A DNA stretch of 64,000 nucleotides, from IMG/VR virus record IMGVR_UViG_3300044951_001239, positions 1 to 64,000 of that record. One strand, given 5' to 3'. This DNA is from a virus. The notes under the pieces are model-generated. The model saw only the letters and a list, made by a program, of their open reading frames with translations. It did no database searches and was not told where the DNA came from. The position numbers and the translations under genes were made by a program. This document shows positions 6,854-15,043 of this stretch, one piece after another. Numbering within the stretch: the stretch's first letter is position 1; every line of letters begins with the position of its first letter.

Positions 6854-9508
6854 ATGCAATTTACCGGTGGATTCAACTTTACAAGCGGATGGTCTTTAAC
6901 TGGGGGCGGCGGTCCTCCACCTCCATTCTTAGTTGATTATCTTGTTGTTGCCGGTGGTGGAGGTGGAGGTGCGCTTACAGCAGGTGGCGGCGGCGCAGGC
7001 GGTTATAGAACCGATACCGGATTTGAAGTTGCGCTTGATACACCTATTACAGTAACCGTAGGTACAGGTGGCGCCGGATCAATACTCTCAGGCATGACTG
7101 CAAACGGCAAAGGTGTATCTGGCTTAGATTCTGTATTTTCTACTATCACAAGTGCCGGTGGCGGCGGTGGTGGTGCCTACCCTTCTTTTTCAAATGGCGC
7201 TAACGGAGGATCAGGTGGCGGCGGTGGTGTAAGTGAACCAGGCAATGGCGCCGGTGGCACTGGCAATACCCCTAGTACATCACCTAGTCAAGGCAATAAC
7301 GGAGGTAACGGTAACTATGGTGGAGGTGGTTACTACTATGGTGCCGGGGGCGGCGGAGCTAGTGCAGCAGGAGCCGGAGTTAGCGGTAGTGGTGGACCAA
7401 ATGCAGGTGGTGCAGGCACTCAAAGTAGTTTAAGTGGTGCTGCTGTTTATTATGCAGGTGGCGGCGGTGGTGGACTTCATTTCCTCGACCCCAGTCCCAG
7501 TGTTCGGGCAGCAGGTGGTGTAGGTGGTGGTGGTGGTGGTGGTACAGGTGCAACAGGTACTACTACTGGTGTAAACGGAACAGTAAATACTGGCGGTGGT
7601 GGTGGAGGTGGTGGCTGGGACGCGAGTACTGGAAACGGCGGAGCAGGTGGCTCCGGTATCGTAATTATTCGCTATCCAGACACTGAATACGCTTCAGCTA
7701 CTACAGGCTCACCCACAGTAACAGTTGCAGGTGGCTATAGAATCTATAAATTCACCAACTCTGGTACAATAACATTTTCTAAGTCGCCGGCTCCTCCACC
7801 GACAACCGTCTCAGTTGATTATCTGGTTGTTGCTGGCGGTGGCGGTGGCGGTGCTATTACATCCGGTGGCGGTGGAGCCGGTGGTTATAGAACTGCTACT
7901 GGGTTTGAAGTTACGCTTGATACACCTATTACAGTTACTGTAGGTACAGGTGGAGCAGGTGCAACAATCTCATCAGGTACGACTACAAGCGGCAAAGGTG
8001 TATCTGGATTAAATTCTGTATTTTCTACTATCACAAGTGCAGGCGGGGGCGGTGGTGGATCATATGGGTCTGGTGCTGGGTTTGCAAATGGTGCAGCTGG
8101 AGGTTCTGGTGGTGGTGGAAGTATAGGCGAACCGTCTCTTAATGGCGCCGGTGGCACTGGCAATACCCCTGTTACATCACCTAGTCAAGGCAATAACGGA
8201 GGTAACGCTAATTATGGTGGAGGTGGTTACTACTATGGTGCCGGGGGCGGCGGAGCTAGTGCAGCAGGAGCCGGAGTTAGCGGTAGTGGTGGACCAAATG
8301 CAGGTGGTGCAGGCACTCAAAGTAGTTTAAGTGGTTCTGCTGTTTATTATGGTGGTGGTGGCGGGGGCGGTATTCATTATGTTGATCCTAGTAACAGTGT
8401 TAGGGCGGCAGGTGGTGTAGGTGGTGGTGGAGGTGGTGGCACTGGTGTAGCTGGTACTACCGCAGGGGTAGCCGGAACTGTTAATACTGGCGGTGGTGGT
8501 GGAGGTGGTGGCTGGGACGGGACTTCTGGAAACGGCGGAACAGGTGGGTCCGGTGTAGTAATTATTCGCTATGCAGACACTGAATACGCAGCAACTACAA
8601 CAGGATCACCTACAATAACAGTTGCAGGTGGATATAGAATCTACACCTTCACCGGCAGCGGCACAATAACTTTTAATTCGGCACCACCCCCAACCATCCC
8701 TGTTGATTATCTGGTTGTTGCCGGTGGTGGTGGTGGTGGCAGCTTTGCTGGTGGTGGCGCTGGTGGTTGTCTAACTGCTACCGGGTTTGCAGTTGCCCTT
8801 GCTACACCTATTACAGTTACTGTAGGTACAGGTGGTGCAGCATCAACCGCTAGTACTAATGGAGGAAACGGAAATCCATCTGTTTTTTCAAGTATTACTA
8901 CATTAGGTGGCGGTGGAGGTGGTTCATTTAGTAATTCGGCACCAAACGGATTAGCTGCAAGTTCAGGAACAACCGGATCCGGGGGTGGGGGTGGAACAAC
9001 GGCTACGAGTCCATATCCAGTTGGTACTGTGGGTTTTGGCACAAGTCCACAAGGGTATAATGGAGGTTTGGGAGTAGCCGGTGCCTATTGCGGCGGTGGA
9101 GGAGGTGGGGCCGGAGGTACTGGATTTGCCGGTACAACAAGTTCTCCTTATATTGGTGGGAACGGAGGTATTGGAATAACATCTTCCATGTCGGGTGCAG
9201 CAACAAATTATGCCGGTGGCGGTGGTGGTGCGGGACTCAATACCGCCGGTACTAATTCATATGGTGGCGGTACTGGCGGGACCCAGGCGAGCCAGCCAGC
9301 CCTATCTGGTGGAACAGTTAATACTGGTGGCGGCGGTGGTGGTTCATATTCTAGTTCAGGTGGTCTTGCAGGCGGTTCTGGTATAGTAATTGTTCGCTAT
9401 GCAGATACTTACGCAGCGGCAACTACAACAGGCTCACCCACAATAACAGTTACAGGTGGCTATAGAATCTATAAATTCACAGCCTCAGGTACAATAACTT
9501 TTAATTAG
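6854..9508 (+). CDS. Glycine-rich adhesin-like protein, three domain copies
   Basis: An 884-residue paralogue with three tandem glycine-rich domains beginning near residues 27, 318 and 615, each opening with VDYLVVAGGGGGG and each closing with a GSPT(I/V)TVxGGYRIYxFTxSGTITF-type strand. Domains are joined by short Pro-rich linkers (KSPAPPPTTVS and NSAPPPTIP). The first two domains share an identical 123-bp block with a 897-bp period, a sign of recent duplication or gene conversion. It is the longest of the four paralogues and the last, and is followed 17 nt later by a small conserved gene. Receptor-binding function is inferred from the family and neighbours. Confidence 0.75.
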   Translation: MQFTGGFNFTSGWSLTGGGGPPPPFLVDYLVVAGGGGGGALTAGGGGAGGYRTDTGFEVALDTPITVTVGTGGAGSILSGMTANGKGVSGLDSVFSTITSAGGGGGGAYPSFSNGANGGSGGGGGVSEPGNGAGGTGNTPSTSPSQGNNGGNGNYGGGGYYYGAGGGGASAAGAGVSGSGGPNAGGAGTQSSLSGAAVYYAGGGGGGLHFLDPSPSVRAAGGVGGGGGGGTGATGTTTGVNGTVNTGGGGGGGGWDASTGNGGAGGSGIVIIRYPDTEYASATTGSPTVTVAGGYRIYKFTNSGTITFSKSPAPPPTTVSVDYLVVAGGGGGGAITSGGGGAGGYRTATGFEVTLDTPITVTVGTGGAGATISSGTTTSGKGVSGLNSVFSTITSAGGGGGGSYGSGAGFANGAAGGSGGGGSIGEPSLNGAGGTGNTPVTSPSQGNNGGNANYGGGGYYYGAGGGGASAAGAGVSGSGGPNAGGAGTQSSLSGSAVYYGGGGGGGIHYVDPSNSVRAAGGVGGGGGGGTGVAGTTAGVAGTVNTGGGGGGGGWDGTSGNGGTGGSGVVIIRYADTEYAATTTGSPTITVAGGYRIYTFTGSGTITFNSAPPPTIPVDYLVVAGGGGGGSFAGGGAGGCLTATGFAVALATPITVTVGTGGAASTASTNGGNGNPSVFSSITTLGGGGGGSFSNSAPNGLAASSGTTGSGGGGGTTATSPYPVGTVGFGTSPQGYNGGLGVAGAYCGGGGGGAGGTGFAGTTSSPYIGGNGGIGITSSMSGAATNYAGGGGGAGLNTAGTNSYGGGTGGTQASQPALSGGTVNTGGGGGGSYSSSGGLAGGSGIVIVRYADTYAAATTTGSPTITVTGGYRIYKFTASGTITFN
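7316..8335 (+). repeat. Identical 123-bp direct repeat inside the three-domain glycine-rich gene
   Basis: Bases 7316-7438 and 8213-8335 are identical, offset by 897 bp (299 codons), while flanking parts of the same domains differ at many positions. This pattern fits gene conversion or a very recent domain duplication. Confidence 0.85.
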
Positions 9509-9525
9509 AAAGAGAGAAATATAAA

Positions 9526-9900
9526 ATGGCACATTTCGCAAAACTTAATGAACATAACATTGTACAGGATGTACATTGTGTTCATAACAACGAATTGTTA
9601 GAAAATGGAGTTGAATCTGAGGAAAAAGGTATCAACTTCTTAATTACATGGAGCGGTGGACATACATATTGGAAACAAACATCTTATAATGGCAATTTTC
9701 GTAAAAACTATGCCGGGGTTGGTTATACATATGATAATCTACGCAATGCGTTTATTTCACCAAAACCACACGCAAGCTGGATTATGAATGAAGATAATTG
9801 TCAATGGACAGCTCCTACTACAATGCCCACTGATGGTAAACAATATCAATGGGATGAACCAACATTGGCTTGGATAGAAGTACTCAACAGTATACTATAA
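9526..9900 (+). CDS. Small conserved phage protein, function unknown
   Basis: A 124-residue protein beginning MAHFAKLNEHNIVQDVHCV, with an aromatic-rich core (TYWKQTSYNGNFRKNYAGVGYTYD) and a C-terminal tryptophan-rich end (CQWTAPTTMP, YQWDEPTLAWIEV). I recognise this type as a widespread small protein near fibre or structural genes in aquatic T4-like phages, but no function is established to my knowledge. It follows the last glycine-rich gene by 17 nt with a GAGAG ribosome site, so it is probably in the same transcript, which ends at the terminator at 9908. Confidence 0.75.
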   Translation: MAHFAKLNEHNIVQDVHCVHNNELLENGVESEEKGINFLITWSGGHTYWKQTSYNGNFRKNYAGVGYTYDNLRNAFISPKPHASWIMNEDNCQWTAPTTMPTDGKQYQWDEPTLAWIEVLNSIL

Positions 9901-9907
9901 TTAAAAA

Positions 9908-9930
9908 AGGCACTCAGGGTGCCTCTTTTT
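9908..9930 (+). terminator. Rho-independent terminator, probably bidirectional
   Basis: Stem AGGCAC (9908-9913), loop TCAGG, stem GTGCCT (9919-9924), then CTTTTT. An A-run precedes the stem, so it could also stop minus-strand transcripts coming from 9983. It lies between convergent genes. Confidence 0.85.
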
Positions 9931-9982
9931 GTTTTCTTTCTGGTGAAATATGGTATCTATGCCGGGTTTCGCCTTTTACAAC

Positions 9983-10261
9983 CTAATCATCTGAATCATC
10001 ACGTTGGCAAATATCATCTGCTTCAGAATGAGTAATTACTTCATCTAACAACTCAGTGGTACTCCATCCGCTATTAGTGAGCGTTTGAATACATGACACA
10101 AACAAACTAAAAATTGTAGCGGTGTAATCAAACCCAAGTTGAACATTTTCTTTGGCATACAGTTGTTCTAAGGCATTAGCTGCTTCAGCACCGCATACAT
10201 CTAAATCAAAATGGTAAATCGTACCATCTGCTAATACTTCTACAATTTCTGTGTCTTTCAT
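9983..10261 (-). CDS. Small acidic protein, function unknown
   Basis: A 92-residue protein (MKDTEIVEVLADGTIYHFDLDVCG at the start, split here only as description) with an acidic tail rich in Asp (DDICQRDDSDD). I do not recognise it. Its ATG overlaps the stop codon of an 18-codon ORF at 10258-10314 (ATGA overlap) and is preceded by AAGGAA inside that ORF, which suggests coupled translation. Its position between a homing-endonuclease-like gene and the fibre cluster says little about function. Confidence 0.6.
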   Translation of the reverse strand: MKDTEIVEVLADGTIYHFDLDVCGAEAANALEQLYAKENVQLGFDYTATIFSLFVSCIQTLTNSGWSTTELLDEVITHSEADDICQRDDSDD

Positions 10262-10314
10262 TTTATTTCCTTAAGTTGATCATTACGAATCTTTTCATAT
10301 TGTCTTGAGTTCAT
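10258..10314 (-). CDS. Possible 18-residue peptide, translationally coupled to next gene
   Basis: The minus strand reads ATG AAC TCA AGA and continues for 18 codons (MNSRQYEKIRNDQLKEIK) to a TGA that overlaps the ATG of the gene at 10261. A strong ribosome site (AAAGGAAACGAA) precedes its start and another (AAGGAA) lies near its end, before the next gene. It may be a real micro-peptide or a leader that sets expression of the 92-residue protein. It is charged and probably helical. Being so short, it cannot be confirmed by sequence alone. Confidence 0.45.
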   Translation of the reverse strand: MNSRQYEKIRNDQLKEIK

Positions 10315-10324
10315 TTCGTTTCCT

Positions 10325-11920
10325 TTAATTTACACTTGTCACCGGCATTATCCAAGTTCTTGTGCCACAATTCCAAATTCGTAAATAGCCAAGCTCATCC
10401 ATTATAACTTTCTCCGTTTTACTAGGATCATGCCCGGCCTTTACTAAAGTATGTTTTGCGAATTTGTATCTATGATATGATATTTTCTTGACAGGATCAT
10501 AGTACCAGTACCCGGCTTTATTATCCTTTTCCATGGTAAATCCTAATTTAACATACATAGCACCAATGCTGTATTGGTTGTCTGAGTAACTTACTATTTG
10601 GATTGGGGTGTGGTCTATTATGAACTTCTTCAATAGCTTGCTTGCTCCGCCCATCACTGAACTGCTAGTTGCATAGCGTACTAGTTCGTATGTTCCGATC
10701 CCTCTATCTTTTCCAATTCCGATTCTGTTTTTTGAAAAAGTCATTAAAGCGACAATAACATCGTTGTAAGTTAGTCCATAACAATACTGAGCTACACAAT
10801 ATCCCTGAACATGATTTTTATCTAAAAATTCCTTTGTTTCAGCCGGCTTCAATTGAATTATTTTTGTCTGCCGAGCACCAATCTTATCGGTCTGCTTCAA
10901 GTTGATTTGATTTTTGATCTTTTCTTTCCAAATAGCTTTCTTACTACTCCATGAGTTACCAAAAATAGTAAATAGAGTAATTCCATTTTCTTCACATTTT
11001 TTAAACTTGTCGTAATGATATGTGCTTGTTATGTGTGGAACTTTATCGTGGTGCCAATACTCACCGTTGTACTCTATAGCTAGATTAAAATCTGGCAAAA
11101 ATATATCAAGCTCTTTTCCTATTAGTTTTCTGGTATTAGTAACTATATTACTAATTCCCAATTCTTTTAAAAAATAAACAATTTCCTGTTCAAATGTTGA
11201 CTGGTATGGTACTCTAAATCCATGCGAAGTTAGATATCGGTATACTGTATGTACATGCACTTTGCATTTATCTGCAACTTGTTCCGGAGTATATCTAGGA
11301 TATAATAAGGTTAATTGATCTTTATCCTTAAGTAAATTTAAATTTGGATTTTGTTTGTCATCAGTTAGCGACCATGTATTCTTAACTCCATACTTCTGCA
11401 AACATGTTTCTTCACATTTCTTTCTGTTATTGAAGTTTGGATCACCGTGTTTATTTTGCTTGGTATCTTTTATCCTAGATGTAATAGCTGCAACTTTGTC
11501 GTGATCAGTGTAAAATAATGAGTGTGCAACTAATGCAGTCTCTGTTTGAGCATTGTTGGTTACACCGTATTTTTCTAATGTAGTTTTCTCCCTCTTTTGA
11601 TTTTCTTGATCAATCGCATCAGGTGTTCTTTTCGCTTTTGCGATCATAACCTTGTTACTAACAGATTCCCTTGCACATTCACATACCCCTGCCGGGCCGC
11701 AGAATCCAAACCCAATCGTGATGTTTTTAAACTTCATCTGACTACCAAACTTACAAATGCCTGTCTGCTGGGTAAGCGAACTATAGATATGGTCTGCCCA
11801 GTTTGAAGTGTCAGGTAATTTTGAATTTAGTTTAACCCAAGTTCGCATTATCTCAGATTTTTTAATCATTGCTGAGTAATGCTTTGGATACTTGTTAATT
11901 AGTTCTTTGATTTCGTTCAT
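10325..11920 (-). CDS. Large homing-endonuclease-like protein with PD-(D/E)XK/EDxHD-type nuclease core
   Basis: The protein has about 531 residues from the start at 11920; a longer start at 11962 is possible but would contain the late box at 11943-11950. The N-terminal part has two TxLxKYGVxN units, typical of modular homing endonucleases. A helix-turn-helix-like stretch follows (TPEQVADKCKVHVHTVYRYL), then a nuclease core: FEQEIVYFL, ELDIFLPDFNLAIEYNGEYWHH, consistent with EDxHD/Vsr-like enzymes. The C-terminal 180 residues (KEFLDKNHVQGYC, YELVRYATSSSVMGGASKLLKKF, GAMYVKLGF) resemble the GNAT-like tail found on such phage proteins. It sits between the fibre and capsid modules, a usual site for free-standing homing genes. 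Cleavage and homing are inferred from family features. Confidence 0.7.
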   Translation of the reverse strand: MNEIKELINKYPKHYSAMIKKSEIMRTWVKLNSKLPDTSNWADHIYSSLTQQTGICKFGSQMKFKNITIGFGFCGPAGVCECARESVSNKVMIAKAKRTPDAIDQENQKREKTTLEKYGVTNNAQTETALVAHSLFYTDHDKVAAITSRIKDTKQNKHGDPNFNNRKKCEETCLQKYGVKNTWSLTDDKQNPNLNLLKDKDQLTLLYPRYTPEQVADKCKVHVHTVYRYLTSHGFRVPYQSTFEQEIVYFLKELGISNIVTNTRKLIGKELDIFLPDFNLAIEYNGEYWHHDKVPHITSTYHYDKFKKCEENGITLFTIFGNSWSSKKAIWKEKIKNQINLKQTDKIGARQTKIIQLKPAETKEFLDKNHVQGYCVAQYCYGLTYNDVIVALMTFSKNRIGIGKDRGIGTYELVRYATSSSVMGGASKLLKKFIIDHTPIQIVSYSDNQYSIGAMYVKLGFTMEKDNKAGYWYYDPVKKISYHRYKFAKHTLVKAGHDPSKTEKVIMDELGYLRIWNCGTRTWIMPVTSVN

Positions 11921-11942
11921 GCTACTTTTGTACCTGTTCTCG

Positions 11943-11950
11943 TATTTAGC
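11943..11950 (-). promoter_or_regulatory. Late promoter-like box GCTAAATA
   Basis: Same variant as the one before the portal gene. It lies 22 nt upstream of the start at 11920 and inside the alternative longer frame. Confidence 0.4.
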
Positions 11951-11980
11951 ACTATACAACATTTCACTACTGTTAGATAC

Positions 11981-12006
11981 AAAAAAGGGCGCCGAAGCGC
12001 CCTTTT
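11981..12006 (-). terminator. Terminator of the capsid transcript, UUCG-type loop
   Basis: On the minus strand: GGGCGC, loop TTCG, GCGCCC, then TTTTTTG. Stem 11987-11992 with 11997-12002. It lies 50 nt past the stop codon of the major capsid gene. Confidence 0.9.
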
Positions 12007-12014
12007 GTTGCTTT

Positions 12015-12042
12015 GTATTACGGCAAGCAGTCGCCGTAATAC
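12015..12042 (-). other. Perfect 10-bp hairpin between capsid stop and terminator
   Basis: GTATTACGGC (12015-12024) pairs exactly with GCCGTAATAC (12033-12042) around an 8-nt loop. There is no T-run after it. It may protect the 3' end of the abundant capsid mRNA; this is inference. Confidence 0.6.
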
Positions 12043-12051
12043 ACCTGAAAT

Positions 12052-13254
12052 TTATTGGAATGTAAGGTTAGAAACTGCAATTTCTCCAACATAATCGGCA
12101 GCATTGCCGAAACTTGAGGCAGTATTAGTAAGCTCTATGTAGCCATAACGAGTCATAAATGAAACCACTGGCTCGAATGTGCTAGGGTCAAGAACAACAC
12201 CAGAACTCATTAACGGGATGTAAGGGCAATAGAATGCCGCTGCATCTGTTTCTGAAGAACCTTTATAGCCAACCAATACAGGTTGTGTATCCGGTGCATA
12301 GCTATTTACGAACACACGCATAGCGCCATTCAATGTACCAACGAACTTAGTGTTTGTAGGTGCTTCAAATGTACCTTCTGTAGTACGAGCGAATGCTGAA
12401 GTAGTAGCAGACTGAAGAACAGTCAAGCTAGCTGGAGAGACCACAGCCCAATTACCAGCGCCACGACGAGTACGTTGAGCGATCAAGTTAGCGACACGAT
12501 TGATAAGAACAGCCAGAGCGGCGTGTTCGTCACCAACGAATGTAGCAGTACCAGACACAGTAGCTTGATTGTATGTGAACTCAGTAGTAGCCAGAGTAGC
12601 AAGAGACAAGAGAATTTCTTGGTCAATTTCAGCAGTAATTTCTTGTGCTAGTGCTGCCATGATTTCTGCTTCAACGTCGATCCCATGTTGAGATTGAGCG
12701 TCTTGAGCAGCTTCAAATGTCCAACGTGCTTGCAATTTACGTGACTTAGCTTCAACAGCTTGACGTAGAATCTGAACACTGATTTGACGACCGCCATTGC
12801 CTTCAAGAGCAGCAGTGTCATTACCGGTGTAGTAGCTAGTTGTGTCACCACCTGCACCACTTGGTTGGCGTGAATAAGCCTGAGCGATCAAGAATGGACT
12901 TAATGCTTCTTGACCAGCGACTACGCTAGTTTGAGCAGCACTATTGTCTGTTAATGACTGAGCATAACGAACACGTAGAGTGTGGATCTGACCAACTGGT
13001 CCTGTCATTGGCTGAACGCCTACCAATTCGTTAGCGATAACGGTTGGCATAACACGACGAATAACTGGAAGAATCACACGGTTTAGAGTAGCGATGTTAC
13101 CAGCTGTTGTTGTACCGGCTGAAGATTCAGCAAGTAGTTGCTTTTTAGTGTTTTCTAAGATAACACCCATTGTTGAACGGCGAGTTCCTTTTAGACCTTC
13201 TAACAGGGCTTCCTTGGTCTCGTTCCAACGGCCTTCTAATAATACTTTTGACAT
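12052..13254 (-). CDS. 23: Major capsid protein, T4 gp23-like
   Basis: The 400-residue major head shell subunit. Features of the gp23 family are the ILPVIRRVMPTVIANELVGVQPMTGPVGQIHTLRVRYA segment (about 62-100, shown in parts: ILPVIRRVMPTVIANE and LVGVQPMTGPVGQIHTLRV), the central AQEITAEIDQEIL helix and the C-terminal RYGYIELTN. It is shorter than T4 gp23 (521 residues). A site fitting the prohead protease rule (L/I)-x-E is present at L41-A42-E43, so the N-terminus is probably removed during maturation by the gp21-like protease encoded upstream. The start has a strong TAGGAG ribosome site. A TATAAAAA box at 13278-13285 may give the gene its own late promoter, and a strong terminator follows. 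Confidence 0.95.
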   Translation of the reverse strand: MSKVLLEGRWNETKEALLEGLKGTRRSTMGVILENTKKQLLAESSAGTTTAGNIATLNRVILPVIRRVMPTVIANELVGVQPMTGPVGQIHTLRVRYAQSLTDNSAAQTSVVAGQEALSPFLIAQAYSRQPSGAGGDTTSYYTGNDTAALEGNGGRQISVQILRQAVEAKSRKLQARWTFEAAQDAQSQHGIDVEAEIMAALAQEITAEIDQEILLSLATLATTEFTYNQATVSGTATFVGDEHAALAVLINRVANLIAQRTRRGAGNWAVVSPASLTVLQSATTSAFARTTEGTFEAPTNTKFVGTLNGAMRVFVNSYAPDTQPVLVGYKGSSETDAAAFYCPYIPLMSSGVVLDPSTFEPVVSFMTRYGYIELTNTASSFGNAADYVGEIAVSNLTFQ

Positions 13255-13277
13255 TTTATATTCTCCTAAATTATGTC

Positions 13278-13285
13278 TTTTTATA
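13278..13285 (-). promoter_or_regulatory. Possible late promoter box TATAAAAA before the capsid gene
   Basis: One mismatch to TATAAATA, overlapping the scaffold stop codon, 23 nt before the capsid ATG. Confidence 0.4.
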
Positions 13286-14381
13286 GCCCTGCCAGACGCT
13301 TGATATCAATAACGTTATCACGTTGATCCATATCTACTTCTTGTGTTTTGGCAGCTTTATCACCAGTAACTTCTTTAACACTTTCACGTAGAGTAGTCTT
13401 ATTAGACTTTCTTTCTGTTCCACTGTTTAAAACTGCTGGTAGATACTTGTCGAAAGTGTTTTGCAATTTTGGTGTTTGCACACTTTCTAGTAAGTCCTTC
13501 ATTACAGATGCTTTCTCTGCGTTTAACGGAGCAAGTAAATCGCTCATCATTTTTTCACGCTGATTAGACTCTTTAATAATACGAACTTCACGTTCTTTTG
13601 TCTCAATCAATTTTTTAGATTGACCAATTACTTTGATAGATTCAGCCAACTGTTGGTCTTTCAATTGTAGAGCATTCATAAGTTTACGTGTTTCAGCTTT
13701 ATCATTTAGATGAGTAACCGAGAACTCGCTTGCAAAACTTTCAAATATTCTACGTCCAAAATTGTTCTCACGAGCAACCTTGATATCTTCCTTCAATTGT
13801 CCTAATTCACCCTTAAGATGTGATGTTACAACAGTATTCAACCTTTTAGCAGATTCACTCACGAAACGTGACTTCAATCTTTCAAGTTGTTTACGACCTT
13901 CAGCAACTAACTTAACCTTAGCTTCAACCACAGCTTGTTTGTCTTGTGTGAATTCTTTAATTTCACGTGCCAAAGCATGAACAATAAATTGTTCAAGTTT
14001 AGATTGACTTTCCATTTGTAGTTTGCGTTCACTGCGTAATTCTTTAATTTCTTCAGCTAGTTTAGTAACCATGAAATTATTGAATTTAACTGCATTTTCA
14101 CGCAATTGTTGTTTAGCCTGTACGCGGTCTTCGTTCATTGATTGTCTTTCAGATTGAAATTCGGAAATTTCTTCTGAAAGACTTTCTGTAACCATTTTAT
14201 CTAGGGCTTCTACCATTACGATTCTGTCATGTTCATAACGTTGTGCGAATTCTTCACGTAATTCAACACGTACTTGCTCACGTGCCTCATGTAACTTAGA
14301 TTCCCAGGCTTCGTTTAGTTCACGGCCCACGTCCTCGTTGATAAGTCCACTTTCAAGTAATGGCTTGATAGCATCAAACAT
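13281..14381 (-). CDS. 22: Prohead scaffolding core protein, T4 gp22-like
   Basis: A 366-residue, highly charged protein forming the internal scaffold around which the head shell assembles. Almost the whole length is predicted long helix or coiled coil by eye (repeating E/K/Q/L pattern such as SEEISEFQSERQ, AEEIKELRSERK, AREIKEFTQDKQ), with at least three similar units near residues 70, 115 and 145. The start at 14381 (MFDAIKPLLESGLINEDVG) follows AAGGGGAAACAG, which is better than the upstream ATG at 14414. Its place between protease and capsid matches T4 gene order. It should be degraded by the prohead protease; many L/I-x-E sites fit that. Confidence 0.9.
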   Translation of the reverse strand: MFDAIKPLLESGLINEDVGRELNEAWESKLHEAREQVRVELREEFAQRYEHDRIVMVEALDKMVTESLSEEISEFQSERQSMNEDRVQAKQQLRENAVKFNNFMVTKLAEEIKELRSERKLQMESQSKLEQFIVHALAREIKEFTQDKQAVVEAKVKLVAEGRKQLERLKSRFVSESAKRLNTVVTSHLKGELGQLKEDIKVARENNFGRRIFESFASEFSVTHLNDKAETRKLMNALQLKDQQLAESIKVIGQSKKLIETKEREVRIIKESNQREKMMSDLLAPLNAEKASVMKDLLESVQTPKLQNTFDKYLPAVLNSGTERKSNKTTLRESVKEVTGDKAAKTQEVDMDQRDNVIDIKRLAGL

Positions 14382-14394
14382 TTCTGTTTCCCCT

Positions 14395-15030
14395 TTATTT
14401 AATTTTGAGATCATTGATGAGGCGCATTACTTCCCCTTTCAAGTATTTCTCCACTTTCTTGTTGCCTTGAGCATCTTTTGCAATATCCAACAATTTATGA
14501 CCATGACGCATATTCATCATACCTTCATAAATTGCCTTAGGATAAGCCTGAGGCGCACTTGGTTGTGCAACAATATCCACAGTGACTATTTCAAAGTCAC
14601 TTACTTTTCCGTTCATGTCGTCCACGTTACCGCTGCCACGACTTGAAACGCCGAGTTTGACACCACTCTCCAGCATAGTAGCAACTAGTTGCCCCATTGG
14701 AGTTGGTAATATCTTTAACTTTCCGAACCCGTTAGCGCCGTCCATCCACATGCTTGTAATCATATGTGATACACGATCTAGGTTGATTTTTAAGTCATCT
14801 GGGTGATCTACTTCACCTAATACTGAATGACCATCTGTAATCTGTTCGTTTAATGTTTGTACAGCGGATTCAATTTCGGAAACGGGGTAAATACGCTCGT
14901 TAGCGTTCTTTACCCCGCCCTGAATGAAAATTCCTTTCATATAAAGGTTTTTCTTATCGCCTTCACTTACACTTTCAACCACCATGCTAGCACGGTCAAA
15001 AGTTAAGTGCTCCTTGAGATACAAAGCCAT
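14395..15030 (-). CDS. 21: Prohead maturation protease, T4 gp21-like
   Basis: A 211-residue serine protease of the T4 gp21 family (related to herpesvirus assemblin in fold). It processes capsid and scaffold proteins inside the prohead. Visible features are GIFIQGGVKNANERIYP (about 33-49), the catalytic-type histidine in LGEVDHPDD (H76) and the serine in LGVSSRGSG (S129/S130), and VDIVAQPSAPQA (about 152-163). It overlaps no gene and follows the acidic core protein by 13 nt. Gene order portal, core, protease, scaffold, capsid is that of T4. Confidence 0.92.
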   Translation of the reverse strand: MALYLKEHLTFDRASMVVESVSEGDKKNLYMKGIFIQGGVKNANERIYPVSEIESAVQTLNEQITDGHSVLGEVDHPDDLKINLDRVSHMITSMWMDGANGFGKLKILPTPMGQLVATMLESGVKLGVSSRGSGNVDDMNGKVSDFEIVTVDIVAQPSAPQAYPKAIYEGMMNMRHGHKLLDIAKDAQGNKKVEKYLKGEVMRLINDLKIK

Positions 15031-15043
15031 TCTCTCAGATTCC

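Noticed and set aside
3392-9206. Long antisense frames rich in Pro, His or Arg in the glycine-rich genes
   Set aside because: They are by-products of GGN codon runs; they have no ribosome sites and repeat wherever the glycine domain occurs.
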